The notes beneath the pieces were generated by a model. That model searched no databases. It saw only the letters and a program-made list of their open reading frames with translations, and had not been told where the DNA came from. A stretch of 64,000 nucleotides of DNA, taken from the NCBI GenBank assembly GCA_003242735.1, contig QGVH01000005.1, positions 95,687 to 159,686 on the forward strand, in the 5' to 3' direction. The DNA is from a bacterium. Lineage in GTDB: Bacteria; Gemmatimonadota; Gemmatimonadetes; Longimicrobiales; RSA9. Position numbers and translations under genes: made by a program. Positions 37,134 through 45,904 of this stretch are shown here, in pieces. Positions within the stretch are counted from its first letter, which is position 1. Every line of letters begins with the position of its first letter.

Positions 37134-38351
37134 ATGACGAAGCTCGAGATCACGTTGGCGCAACTCAACCGGCACCTCTGGGCGCGTCAGGGCTTCGATG
37201 CGACCGAGGCGCCGCGCCCCGCCGCGCAGGTGATCGAGGCGGTCCCGGGGATCTACGGCGCCGCGCCGGCCTGCTATCTCTCGGTGCTGGCGCGGAGCCC
37301 CAGCGCGGACATCGCCGAGCTGGACCACCTGCTCTACACCGAGCGCAGCGTCGTGCGCACCCGCGCCATGCGCGCAAACCTCGCCCTCGTGGCCGTCCGC
37401 GACCTGCCGGACATCTTCCAGGCGACGTCGCACCTCACCCGCAACGCGTTCGCCGACCTCATCCGCAACTCGGGACTCAGCGGCGACGCCTACCGCCACG
37501 CCGCCGCGCGCATCGAGGCCGCGCTCGAGGAAAGGCCGCTCACCATCGCCGAGATCCGGCACGCCGTGCGCGACCTGCCCGCCGACGTCCTCGCGGCGCT
37601 CAACTACGTCGTCGGCCTCATGTGCGGCGAGGGCCGGCTCGTCCGTGCCGGCGTGCGCGGCGGTTGGACGAGCGACATCGCCGAGTACGCGCGCCTGAGC
37701 GACTGGCTGCCGGGCGTGGACCTCGCGGCTGGCGACGCCGAGCGCGGCCGCATGCTCCTCGCCCGCCGCTATTTCCACGCGTTCGGCCCCGCTTCCCTCG
37801 ACGACTTCCGCTGGTGGAGCGGCCTGCCCCGCGAGGCTGCGGATGCCGCCGTCGCCGCGCTCGGCGACGAACTCGTGCCGATCACCGTGAGGGACGTGCC
37901 GGGCGAGCTGCTCGTGCCCGCGACCGTGGTCGAGGAGCTGGCCGCACTGCCCGACGAGGGCCCGCGCGGGATCCACCTCCTGCCGCCCTGGGACGCCTTC
38001 CTCACCGCCTACCGCGTCCGCGGCCGCTTCCTCCAGCCACGTTGGTACGAGCGCGTCTACGACCGCGCAGGCAACCCCACCTCCGCCGTGCTGCGCGACG
38101 GCCGCATCGGCGGCGTCTGGGACATGGAGGAACGGCAAGGACGACTCGACGTCAAGGTCGCCCTGTTCGACCCCGCAGACAGGCGCACCTGGCGTGAGGT
38201 GGACCGCGCCGCCGAGCGCATCGCGAAAGCGATCGGCGCCTCCCAGCACCGCGTCCTGCGCTGCCCGCTGCCGCCGCCGTTCACCGCCGGCGCGGCCGGT
38301 AGGATCCGCTCACCGCTCCAGGGCATCGAGGGCGAACGGCCGGACCTCTGA
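37134..38351 (+). CDS. AlkZ/YcaQ-like winged-helix DNA-binding protein lacking the Q-x-Q motif
   Basis: The 405-residue protein matches the HTH_42 (AlkZ-like) family: an N-terminal LNRHLWARQGF helix, the central ELDHLLYTERSVVRTRAMRA region, tandem winged helices (LTIAEIRHAVRD, RRYFHAFGPASLDDFRWWSG) and the C-terminal IHLLPPWDAFLTAYR barrel. Some members are DNA glycosylases that remove bulky or cross-linked bases using a Q-x-Q or Q-x-D motif. At the expected place (residues 41-43) this protein has Y-G-A, so classical glycosylase chemistry is doubtful. ATG 37134 lies 23 bases after the oxidoreductase stop. Confidence 0.75.
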   Translation: MTKLEITLAQLNRHLWARQGFDATEAPRPAAQVIEAVPGIYGAAPACYLSVLARSPSADIAELDHLLYTERSVVRTRAMRANLALVAVRDLPDIFQATSHLTRNAFADLIRNSGLSGDAYRHAAARIEAALEERPLTIAEIRHAVRDLPADVLAALNYVVGLMCGEGRLVRAGVRGGWTSDIAEYARLSDWLPGVDLAAGDAERGRMLLARRYFHAFGPASLDDFRWWSGLPREAADAAVAALGDELVPITVRDVPGELLVPATVVEELAALPDEGPRGIHLLPPWDAFLTAYRVRGRFLQPRWYERVYDRAGNPTSAVLRDGRIGGVWDMEERQGRLDVKVALFDPADRRTWREVDRAAERIAKAIGASQHRVLRCPLPPPFTAGAAGRIRSPLQGIEGERPDL

Positions 38352-38382
38352 TGCGCGGGCGAGCGCGGCAGCGGAGGCGGGC

Positions 38383-39008
38383 ATGACGGCCGAACCCGAA
38401 GAGAGGGCGCACCACTCCAGCAAACGCTGCTTCGCCGTTCTCCTCCCCGCCCTGCTCGCCACCAACGCCGCTCTGTCACTGCGATCGGCCGGAGCGGCAG
38501 CGGGCCGGGCGAGTTCGAATTCCTCGGCGAGATCCACGTCCACGGCGACTCGCTCCTGGCGGGCGATCCGGACCAGTCCCGAGTCTCCGTCTTCGACAGC
38601 GAGGGCCGGTTCGTCCGATCATTCCGCCTCGAGACGAAGGAAGGCCATTTCGGTCCGCGGCTCCAGGGCGTCCTCGCCGAGGGGCGCATCGTCGTGCGCA
38701 CCATCGCGGCCACCGACCTCGAGCCCGGGGCCGACCCGGGCGTCAGACGCCGCCGCAACACCCTTTGGCTCCACGATACGGACGGCGCGATCCTGGACAG
38801 CAGCGCCGCCGTGCCCGGCTCGGAGTCGTTCGATTTCATCGACCACGACGGGTACCTCATCCAGAACACGCCCATCCCGTTCCCTCCCACTGCGGTCACA
38901 GCGCCGGGGGATCGCCACATCATCGTCGCGGACACCGAGCGCCCGGAGTACCGCGTCTACGGCGCCGACGGCGCGCTGGAGCGCACGCCGCGCTGCCGAC
39001 CTTCTTGA
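38383..39008 (+). pseudogene. Truncated, frameshifted 6-bladed beta-propeller gene
   Basis: A start at 38383 reads MTAEPEERAHHSSKR then a signal-like CFAVLLPALLATNAALSL. Past about 38480 the family signature continues in a different frame: VTAIGRSGSGPGEFEFLGEI, VSVFDSEGRFVRSFRLE, LWLHDTDGAIL, FIDHDGYLIQNTPIPFPP and IIVADTERPEYRVYGADG, then TGA at 39006-39008. The GSGPGEF element and blade pattern match the intact protein at 10120-11169. The N-terminal blade or blades are missing where the frame changes and the last blades are gone, so it is a relic. The promoter of the next gene overlaps its end. Confidence 0.6.
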
Positions 39009-39044
39009 CGCAACGACCGCCAGCCGATATGATTCATGTATGAA
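39005..39044 (+). promoter_or_regulatory. Near-consensus promoter and operator of a leaderless MarR gene
   Basis: TTGACG (39005-39010), a 17-base spacer and TATGAT (39028-39033) form a near-consensus promoter. The expected transcription start, about seven bases past the -10, coincides with the A of the ATG at 39040, so the mRNA would be leaderless. TTCATGTATGAA (39033-39044), a palindrome spanning the -10 edge and the start codon, is a likely autorepression site. Confidence 0.7.
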
Positions 39045-39489
39045 CGATTCGACCGGCCGGCAGGCGACGACGGTGGATCCGACCGCCGACAGCACCATGT
39101 TCGCGCTCATCCACGTGGGCCGCGCCCTCGAGGCACGGGTCGAGAAGGCGCTTGCCGAGGTCGGGTTGTCCTTCGCCAAGCACGGCGTGCTCCGCCTGCT
39201 CATGGAGGCCGGTGAGCCGCTGCCCCTCGGTGACCTGGCCGCCCGCCAGAGCTGCGTCCGCTCCAACATGACCCAGCTCGTGGACCGGCTCGAAGCCGAG
39301 GGGCTGGTGAGGCGGGTCGCCGACCCGACGGACCGGCGCGTCATCCGCGCTGCGCTCACCCCGGAGGGCCGGCGTCGCGCTGTCGCCGGGACGCGGGAGA
39401 TCGAACGGGTACGCCGTGAGTTCGAGGCCTCGCTCTCCGAGGCGGACCGGGCCGCGCTCGGCCGGCTGCTGGCGGCGATCGAGGCGTGA
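39040..39489 (+). CDS. MarR-family transcriptional regulator
   Basis: The 149-residue protein has a winged helix-turn-helix: HGVLRLLMEAGEPLPLGDLA, SCVRSNMTQLVDRLEAEGLV and the wing RRVADPTDRRVIRAALTPEG. Helices at both ends form the dimer. No Shine-Dalgarno precedes ATG 39040; the promoter position predicts a leaderless transcript. It lies 158 bases upstream of a DoxX gene with palindromic and repeated sites between them, so DoxX is a likely target. Redox or phenolic signals are common for regulators next to DoxX, but the ligand here is unknown. Confidence 0.87.
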   Translation: MNDSTGRQATTVDPTADSTMFALIHVGRALEARVEKALAEVGLSFAKHGVLRLLMEAGEPLPLGDLAARQSCVRSNMTQLVDRLEAEGLVRRVADPTDRRVIRAALTPEGRRRAVAGTREIERVRREFEASLSEADRAALGRLLAAIEA

Positions 39490-39550
39490 CGGCCGCGCAC
39501 GCACTGCGCGGCGCCGGGGCCCCGGGCACGAGGCCCTCTTTTTTCGGCAT

Positions 39551-39592
39551 CAATCATTCATTGCTGTACTGTCTGGCACCGTACTGTCTGGC
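39551..39592 (+). promoter_or_regulatory. Candidate operator cluster upstream of doxX
   Basis: CAATCATTCATTG (39551-39563) is a palindrome with 4-base arms and shares TTCAT with the operator at 39033. Two identical 12-base direct repeats GTACTGTCTGGC follow at 39566-39577 and 39581-39592, 15 bases apart. The AT-richer palindrome stands out from the GC-rich surroundings. Confidence 0.45.
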
Positions 39593-39647
39593 CGGGCGGC
39601 AAGGCCGGAGCACGGCAACTCCAAACTCTCAGCCCAGGGAGTCGAGC

Positions 39648-40145
39648 ATGAGCACCAACACCGCAGCACTCGAGAACCGAGACCGTGACGCGCGCGGGGT
39701 GGACCATGGCGTGGCAGCGACGGGGGAGGTGGCGAGCTTCACGCGCTACCTGGTGCCGCTGGGCCGCGTGCTCTTCGCGCTCATCTTCGTCAACTCCATC
39801 ATCGGGCATTTCTCCTCGGGGTCCATCGCCTACGCGGAGCAGGCGGGCGTTCCCCTGGCGACGCTGCTCGTCCCGCTCAGCGGTGTGCTCGCGTTCGCGG
39901 GCGGGCTCAGCATCGCATTGGGCTACCGGGCGCGGCTGGGCGCTTGGCTCCTGGTGCTGTTCCTGGTGCCCGTGACGTTGAAGATGCACGCGTTCTGGGC
40001 GGTGCCGGACCCGATGATGGCGCAGATGCAGCAGGTGATGTTCTTCAAGAACGTGAGCATGCTGGGCGCCGCGCTGCTGATCGCGCACTTTGGCGCGGGT
40101 CCCGTGAGCCTGGACGCCCGAAACCAGGCGAAGCGGAACGGGTAG
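39648..40145 (+). CDS. DoxX-family membrane protein
   Basis: The 165-residue protein has a polar N-terminus of about 35 residues and four membrane segments typical of DoxX: YLVPLGRVLFALIFVNSIIG, PLATLLVPLSGVLAFAGGLS, RLGAWLLVLFLVPVTLKMHA and VSMLGAALLIAHFGAGPVSL. The FWAVPDPMMAQMQQVMFFKN loop between the last two is also typical. DoxX proteins act in quinone-linked oxidation or oxidative-stress defence. ATG 39648 has AGGGAG seven bases upstream. Control by the adjacent MarR protein is inferred. Confidence 0.85.
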   Translation: MSTNTAALENRDRDARGVDHGVAATGEVASFTRYLVPLGRVLFALIFVNSIIGHFSSGSIAYAEQAGVPLATLLVPLSGVLAFAGGLSIALGYRARLGAWLLVLFLVPVTLKMHAFWAVPDPMMAQMQQVMFFKNVSMLGAALLIAHFGAGPVSLDARNQAKRNG

Positions 40146-40190
40146 CAGGAGCCGGCGGCCCCCTGTCGGGGTCGAAGGAGGCACCCACCC

Positions 40191-42083
40191 GTGAACCGAT
40201 TCGCGAGCATCGTCCTGGCCATGACCATCCTCGCCGGCTGCGCCGGGCGGCGGGAGCCCGCGGCGGATGCCGCGGGCTCGACCGCTGTGGACATCCACTC
40301 CTACGCGCGGCCCGTGGAGGCGCGCGTCACGCACGTGGAGCTCGACCTCACCGCCGACTTCGAGGCCCGGCGCCTCGCGGGCACCGCGACGCTGGACATC
40401 GCCCGCGAGGCGGGCGCGGACAGCGTCGTCCTCGATGTGAAGACGTTGGAGATCGAGGCGGTGACGACGCCGGACGGTCACCCTTTGCCGTACGCGTTCG
40501 GCCCGGAGGACCCGATCCTCGGCCGCGCGCTGGCGGTGAAGTTGCCGGACGGCGTGGACCGCATCGTGATCCGCTACGCGACGTCGCCGGACGCGGCGGC
40601 CGTGCAGTGGCTCGAGCCGGCGCAGACGGCGGGCAAGCGGCGGCCGTTCCTGTTCACGCAGGGTCAGGCGATCCTCACGCGCACCTGGATCCCGACGCAG
40701 GACAGCCCGGGCATCCGGCAGACCTACTCCGCGCGCATCGTGGTGCCTGAAGGGCTGCGCGCGGTCATGAGCGCGGAGATGCTGACGCCGGACGGCGAGC
40801 CGGTCGAGGGCCGGCGGGGCGTGCGCGCCTACCGGTTCCGGATGAGCGAGCCGATCCCGCCGTACCTGATCGCGCTGGCCATCGGCGAGCTGGAGTTCCG
40901 CGAGGTCGGGCCGCGCACGGGCGTGTACGCCGAGCCGCCGGCGATCGAGGCGGCGGCGGCCGAGTTCGCCGAGCTGGAAGAGATGCTGGCCGCGGCGGAG
41001 CGGCTGTACGGCCCGTACCGCTGGGGCCGGTACGACGTGCTCGTCCTGCCTCCGTCGTTCCCGTTCGGCGGGATGGAGAACCCCCGCCTCACCTTCGCCA
41101 CCCCCACGGTCCTCGCCGGCGACCGGTCGCTGGTCTCGCTGGTCGCCCACGAGCTCGCGCACTCCTGGTCCGGCAACCTCGTCACCAACGCGACGTGGAG
41201 CGACTTCTGGCTGAACGAGGGCTTCACGTCGTACATCGAGAACCGGATCATGGAGGAGCTGCGCGGCCCCGAGTACGCGGCGATGCTGCGCGTGATCGCG
41301 CGGCAGGACCTGCTCGCCGCGTTCGAGGAGTTGGGCGGCCCGGATGCGCCCGACACGCGCCTGCACATCGACCTCGCGGGCCGCGACCCGGACGATGGCA
41401 TGACCTCCGTGCCGTACGACAAGGGCGCGGCGTTCCTGCGCACGATCGAGCTGGCCGCCGGGCGCGAGCGGTTCGACGCGTTCCTGCGCGACTACTTCGA
41501 CCGCCACGCCTTCCAGCCCATGACCACGGAAGGGTTCCTGCGCGAGCTGAACCAGAACCTGATCCGCGGCGACGAGGCGCTGGCCGCGGCGATCCGGGCG
41601 GAGGAGTGGGTCTACGGGACGGGGCTGCCGTCGAATGCGCCCGAGGAGAGGTCCGAGGCGTTCGCGAAGGTGGACGCGCAGGTGCAGGCGTTCCACGATG
41701 GCGCGCCCATCTCGTCCCTACAGACGGACGGCTGGTCCACGCACGAATGGCTGCACTTCCTGCGCGGGCTGGACGGGACGTACGACGCGGAGCGGCTGCG
41801 CGCCCTGGACGCACGGTTCCGGCTCACGCAGACCGGCAACAGCGAGATCCTGTTCGAGTGGCTGCGCATCGCGATCCGCAACCGCTACGAGCCCGCGCTC
41901 CCCGCGCTGGACCGGTTCCTCGTCTCGCAGGGCCGGCGCAAGTTCCTGCGTCCGCTCTACGCGGACCTCATTGCGACCGATTGGGGTCGGCCGATCGCGG
42001 AGGACATCTACCGCCGCGCGCGGCCGGGCTACCACGCGGTCTCGCGCGCCACGATCGACGAGCTGCTGGGGGTGCGGGGGTAA
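40191..42083 (+). CDS. M1-family aminopeptidase, leukotriene A4 hydrolase-like, lipoprotein
   Basis: The 630-residue protein starts at GTG 40191 with AAGGAGG nine bases upstream. The N-terminus ends in MTILAGCAG, a lipobox. The M1 catalytic features are complete: GGMENPRLTF exopeptidase motif, HELAHSWSGN zinc site (near residue 321), and WLNEGFTSYIE supplying the third ligand 18 residues on. The C-terminal helical domain of LTA4-hydrolase type is also present (GNSEILFEWLRIAIRNRYE). It should remove N-terminal residues from peptides in the periplasm. A strong hairpin follows the stop. Confidence 0.92.
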   Translation: MNRFASIVLAMTILAGCAGRREPAADAAGSTAVDIHSYARPVEARVTHVELDLTADFEARRLAGTATLDIAREAGADSVVLDVKTLEIEAVTTPDGHPLPYAFGPEDPILGRALAVKLPDGVDRIVIRYATSPDAAAVQWLEPAQTAGKRRPFLFTQGQAILTRTWIPTQDSPGIRQTYSARIVVPEGLRAVMSAEMLTPDGEPVEGRRGVRAYRFRMSEPIPPYLIALAIGELEFREVGPRTGVYAEPPAIEAAAAEFAELEEMLAAAERLYGPYRWGRYDVLVLPPSFPFGGMENPRLTFATPTVLAGDRSLVSLVAHELAHSWSGNLVTNATWSDFWLNEGFTSYIENRIMEELRGPEYAAMLRVIARQDLLAAFEELGGPDAPDTRLHIDLAGRDPDDGMTSVPYDKGAAFLRTIELAAGRERFDAFLRDYFDRHAFQPMTTEGFLRELNQNLIRGDEALAAAIRAEEWVYGTGLPSNAPEERSEAFAKVDAQVQAFHDGAPISSLQTDGWSTHEWLHFLRGLDGTYDAERLRALDARFRLTQTGNSEILFEWLRIAIRNRYEPALPALDRFLVSQGRRKFLRPLYADLIATDWGRPIAEDIYRRARPGYHAVSRATIDELLGVRG

Positions 42084-42104
42084 AGACGCCGCACGCGCCA
42101 TGGC

Positions 42105-42154
42105 GATGCGGGTTCGCGGGCTGCCGGTTCGTTCCCGGCAGCCCGCTTCGCATC
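42105..42154. terminator. Bidirectional hairpin terminator
   Basis: CGGGCTGCCGG (42117-42127) pairs perfectly with CCGGCAGCCCG (42135-42145) across a 7-base loop. The outer GATGCG (42105-42110) also pairs with CGCATC (42149-42154). It fills the gap between the stops of two convergent genes (42083 and 42155). No long U-tract. Confidence 0.7.
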
Positions 42155-42973
42155 TCAGCGCGAGAAGGGTCGGAGTTCGAGCGCCACCGAGAGGCGAGGA
42201 TAGAAGCTCCAGCCAGGGTGGCGGAGCGAGTAGGCCGACCCTTCGAGGCCGGCTTCGCGGAAGGTCACGGCGTCGACGCTCGCCTCCGCAACGACGCGCA
42301 GCAGCGAGCGTGTTCCGAGTGGCTCGAGACCGAAGCCGAGTCGCACGCCGTCGCCGAGTGCAGAGACGTTGCCGGCAGGGTCGGGGCCGGAGCCCCCCAC
42401 GACTTCGGTCGGGAACTGCCCCGGCTCGAAGTCGATGCCGCCGTAGGCCTGCCTCACGTAGCCCGCCGTGATCCTCGAGGCGAAGCGCCCTCCGACGGTG
42501 AGCCGCGTGCGCCAGTGGAGCAGCGCCGCGAAAGCGAGCCCGCCGCCCGTCTGATCGCCAGGATCGAATTCGCTGAGCTCGCCGGTGAACGTGACGCCGA
42601 GCCGGCCGAAGTCGTACCCCAACCGCACGCCCAGTCCCTCGATGAGGCCGACGGAGCCGATCCTGTCCCAGATGCGGGCGACGTCGCCGCCGAAGAACGG
42701 CCGCCCCCACGTGAGCTCGACGCCCAGTCGCGGCCCACGCGGGCCGGAAGGCGCTTGCGCCGACGCGTTCGCTCCCGGCGCTGCGCGCTGCGTCGAACCG
42801 CTGTCGTCCGGGGCCTGCGCCGCCGCGCTCGCGGTGCCCGCGAAGCCAGCGCTCATGGCCAGCAAGCAGGCGAGGAGCCGCGCAGCGCCCCCCGCTGCGG
42901 CGCGCATCCCGGGCCTGGACTCTTGGCAAAGGAAGGGATGCCGGTCGCTCGCGTTCGTGATCTGCTGCCTCAT
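42155..42973 (-). CDS. Predicted outer-membrane beta-barrel protein
   Basis: The 272-residue protein has an export signal around residues 23-50 (ARLLACLLAMSAGFAGTASA), then a Pro/Ala linker and alternating amphipathic strands (RLGVELTWGRPFFGGDV, GVRLGYDFGRLGVTFTGELS, RLTVGGRFASRITAGYV, LSVALELRPFSR) typical of a small barrel ending in a polar/aromatic residue. I recognise no named family. ATG 42973 has GGGAGG seven bases upstream; ATG 42907 would start directly at the signal. Confidence 0.65.
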   Translation of the reverse strand: MRQQITNASDRHPFLCQESRPGMRAAAGGAARLLACLLAMSAGFAGTASAAAQAPDDSGSTQRAAPGANASAQAPSGPRGPRLGVELTWGRPFFGGDVARIWDRIGSVGLIEGLGVRLGYDFGRLGVTFTGELSEFDPGDQTGGGLAFAALLHWRTRLTVGGRFASRITAGYVRQAYGGIDFEPGQFPTEVVGGSGPDPAGNVSALGDGVRLGFGLEPLGTRSLLRVVAEASVDAVTFREAGLEGSAYSLRHPGWSFYPRLSVALELRPFSR

Positions 42974-43152
42974 GGGATCGCCTCCCGCGTTGGTGATCCG
43001 AGTCCCCCGGCGTCGCCATCCACCCGAGATCAGCCCTCCATACGCCGCAGCTCGCCACAGTATTATGGGCGTTCGGAAAGCCCGGTTCCCCGCCCTGCTG
43101 GTGACCCTTCCCGCTATCGCAACGCCCCGCTCGCCCGCCGATCGTGGTGGGC

Positions 43153-44754
43153 ATGAGCGAAGCGAGCGTCGCCGAGCGTCCGTCGCCCGACGTGCTCTAT
43201 GAGCGCGCCCGCGCCGAGCTGCGCCGCCTGTTCGGCTACCCGGACTTCCGCGGCGTGCAGCCGGAGGCGATCCGCGCGGTGCTCTCGGGCCGTGACGTGC
43301 TGGTCCTCATGCCCACCGGCGGCGGGAAGAGTCTCTGCTACCAGATCCCCGCGCTCGTGCTGCCCGGGCTCACGATCGTGGTGAGCCCTCTCATCTCGCT
43401 CATGAAGGACCAGGTCGACGCGCTCCAGCGGCGTGGCGTGCCGGCCGCGTACATCAACTCGACGCTCGGACCCGCCGAGGTGGAAGAGCGGCTCGAGCGC
43501 TGCGCCCGCGGCGAGACCAAGCTGCTCTACGTGGCGCCGGAGCGCTTCGGCAGCGTGGATTTCCGGCGCCGCATGGAGGGCTTCCGCATCAGCCTGTTCG
43601 CGGTGGACGAATCGCACTGCATCAGCGAGTGGGGCCACGACTTCAGACCGTCCTACTTGCGGCTGGGCGAGGTGCGCAAGGCGCTCGCGTGCCCGGCCAT
43701 CGCGCTGACGGCAACGGCCACGCCCGCCGTCCGCGATGACATCCTCACCTACCTCAACCTTCGCCGGCCCCTCATCCTGGCCGGCGGCTTCGACCGCAAG
43801 AACCTGTCGTGGCACGTCGTGGCCGCCGAGGACGAGCGGGAAAAGGACCAGCGGCTGCTGGAGCTGCTGCGGCGGCCGCGCGACGGCGTTGCCGTCGTCT
43901 ACGCGCCGACGCGCAAGAAGGTGGACGCGCTGGCGGACATGCTGAACCGCGCTGGGCTGCGTGCGGCGGGATACCACGGCGGCGTGTCGGCGGAAGACCG
44001 CCACCGGCTGCAGGAAGACTTCATGCAGAGCCGCACGCCCATCATCGTCGCGACCAGCGCCTTCGGAATGGGCATCGACAAGCCCGACGTGCGCATCGTG
44101 ATCCACCACGCCATGCCCGCGACCCTCGAGTCGTACTACCAGGAGGCGGGGCGAGCGGGGCGCGACGGCAAGCCCGCAGAGTGCGTGCTCCTGCACGCCT
44201 ACCGGGACCGCTTCACGCACGAGTTTCTCATCGACACGCGCCAGCCGCCGGAAGATGTGGTCCGCCGCGTGCTGGCTGTGGTCCTGGAGAGGAGCAGCCC
44301 ACGGGCGGGGGAACCGGTCTCGCTGTCGCTCCGGGACCTCGCCCGCGCGGCGCAGGTCGACCGCGGGCCCGTCCTCGCCGAGTCCGCGCTCCGCATGCTC
44401 GAGCGCGCCGGCGCCCTGCGCATCGAAGACGCGCAACGCGCCGGCGACCCGGACCAGCGCGTTGTCGTGGTGGACGGCGACGTCGACCATCCCCCCTCCG
44501 TGGACTGGCGGATGCTCCGCCGCAGCCGCGAACGAGAGTACACCAAGCTCGAATGGATGCAGCGCTACGCGTACACCCGCGGCTGCAGGCGCGGGTTCGT
44601 GCTCCGCTACTTCGGCGATCCCGCCGCGATGCGCTACTGCGGCGCATGCGACCGCTGCCTCGCGCCGGATGCAGGGCTCACGGCCGGCGCGCCGCGGCCG
44701 CGGCGCAGCTTGTCCCAGCGCGTGAAGGACTCGTTGCGGCGGTGGCGACGCTGA
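43153..44754 (+). CDS. recQ: RecQ-type ATP-dependent DNA helicase
   Basis: The 533-residue helicase has Walker A MPTGGGKSLCYQIPAL (near 53), the DEAH-like box AVDESHCISEWGHDFRP (near 152) with the RecQ aromatic loop, ALTATATPAVRDDI, and motif VI YYQEAGRAGRDG. A zinc-binding RQC-like region ends in CGACDRCL, preceded by GCRRGFVLRYFGD. No HRDC domain follows, so it is a short RecQ. It unwinds DNA during recombination repair and fork restart. ATG 43153 is the first ATG; two GTG codons just upstream are possible. Confidence 0.92.
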   Translation: MSEASVAERPSPDVLYERARAELRRLFGYPDFRGVQPEAIRAVLSGRDVLVLMPTGGGKSLCYQIPALVLPGLTIVVSPLISLMKDQVDALQRRGVPAAYINSTLGPAEVEERLERCARGETKLLYVAPERFGSVDFRRRMEGFRISLFAVDESHCISEWGHDFRPSYLRLGEVRKALACPAIALTATATPAVRDDILTYLNLRRPLILAGGFDRKNLSWHVVAAEDEREKDQRLLELLRRPRDGVAVVYAPTRKKVDALADMLNRAGLRAAGYHGGVSAEDRHRLQEDFMQSRTPIIVATSAFGMGIDKPDVRIVIHHAMPATLESYYQEAGRAGRDGKPAECVLLHAYRDRFTHEFLIDTRQPPEDVVRRVLAVVLERSSPRAGEPVSLSLRDLARAAQVDRGPVLAESALRMLERAGALRIEDAQRAGDPDQRVVVVDGDVDHPPSVDWRMLRRSREREYTKLEWMQRYAYTRGCRRGFVLRYFGDPAAMRYCGACDRCLAPDAGLTAGAPRPRRSLSQRVKDSLRRWRR

Positions 44755-44797
44755 GCCCTTCCGCTTCCAGCGGCGAAGCTCCTCCCTTGCTCGCCGG

Positions 44798-44874
44798 AGC
44801 CGCGTGCGCGCGGGATGATCCCTAGTGGTCCCGGACCACTCGGGGGCGGGATGCGCCCTAGCCGCGTGCGCGCG
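44798..44874. repeat. Direct repeat flanking a small palindrome
   Basis: AGCCGCGTGCGCGCG occurs at 44798-44812 and 44860-44874. Between them AGTGGTC-CCG-GACCACT (44824-44840) can form a 7-bp hairpin. The unit lies between the convergent recQ and DUF3810-like genes and may act as a terminator; its repeat structure suggests a small duplication. Confidence 0.4.
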
Positions 44875-44878
44875 ACGA

Positions 44879-45832
44879 TCAGCTCCGGGCCCACACCGTG
44901 CCGGCGACCGGCGGCGCCTGCCGTGCACGGGTGCTGCGCTCGAACGTGTAGAGGAAGCTGGTGAAGCCCAGGTCGTAGTCGGAGATGCCGTTCTGGCCGG
45001 TGAGCCGCATCCGCGCATCGTACGCCGAGCGCATCACCGTCGCGACCGGCCCCATCAGCGGCCCGGGCTCCGGCCGGAAGGCGAGGAACTGGCGCGCGAG
45101 CTCGGCGCGGAGGCCGGACCGCTCGACCAGCACGCGGAACCGCTCCGGATCGCCGCCGGACAGCACCCGCAGGTCGCGGTGCAGCCGCTCGCACAGCGCG
45201 GACTGGACCAGGAGCGGGTCGCCCGATGACGTCAGCGCCAGATACGCCAGCGCCTGCGCCTCGAGTTCCTTGAGATAACCCTTGCGGTGACAGAACTCGT
45301 GCGCGATGACGTGCGGCTCGAACACGCCCGTGTCCCGGAACAGCGCGATGTCGCCGGACAGCACGTCGCACGCGCCGACGGCGAACGGGAACAGCACCTG
45401 CATGAGCATGAAGCTGCGCACCTCGGTGCTGGTCCGCACGCGCTGCCCGGTGATGCGGGCGATGTACTCGGTCAGGTGCCAGTCCACCAACCGGGCCAGC
45501 TCGTTGCGGCGCATCCGGCCGGGTACGTAGCCGTCGTTCACCCGCTCGACCAGCACCCGCACCTCCTGCCGCCGTGCCTCCTCCGGCATCGGCTCGAAGT
45601 TGCGGACGTCGGCACCGAACTCACGCAGGAAGTCGATCTTCCGCACGCCCTGGCGCCGGGCCCAGTCCTGGATCGCACTGCCTGCGTACGCGCCGAGCGC
45701 GGCGAGCTGGAGCACGCGGCCCGGCAGTGTGGCGCCGAGCAGCAGTCGCGAGACGAGCGGCGCCGCGACAATCACGTCGGTGAGCGAGACCGGCGAGTAC
45801 GTGGCCTGGTTCGGGATACGGATCTCTTCCAA
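44879..45832 (-). CDS. DUF3810-like putative zinc metallopeptidase
   Basis: The 317-residue protein has one or two hydrophobic segments near the N-terminus (PLVSRLLLGATLPGRVLQLA) and the zinc motif VIAHEFCHRKGYLKELEAQA (HExxH plus a downstream Glu in E-A-Q-A). Its C-terminus has ISDYDLGFTSFLYTFE. This layout fits DUF3810, membrane-associated putative metallopeptidases. The substrate is unknown. It is about 175 bases downstream of the large metalloprotease gene on the same strand, separated by strong hairpins, so cotranscription is uncertain. Confidence 0.65.
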   Translation of the reverse strand: MEEIRIPNQATYSPVSLTDVIVAAPLVSRLLLGATLPGRVLQLAALGAYAGSAIQDWARRQGVRKIDFLREFGADVRNFEPMPEEARRQEVRVLVERVNDGYVPGRMRRNELARLVDWHLTEYIARITGQRVRTSTEVRSFMLMQVLFPFAVGACDVLSGDIALFRDTGVFEPHVIAHEFCHRKGYLKELEAQALAYLALTSSGDPLLVQSALCERLHRDLRVLSGGDPERFRVLVERSGLRAELARQFLAFRPEPGPLMGPVATVMRSAYDARMRLTGQNGISDYDLGFTSFLYTFERSTRARQAPPVAGTVWARS

Positions 45833-45904
45833 TGCTGCCTCGAGACCGTTTCGTTGCGTACCGTGTTTGCGGGTCGTACACCCGTGCCGGTCTCGGGCTC
45901 CGCT

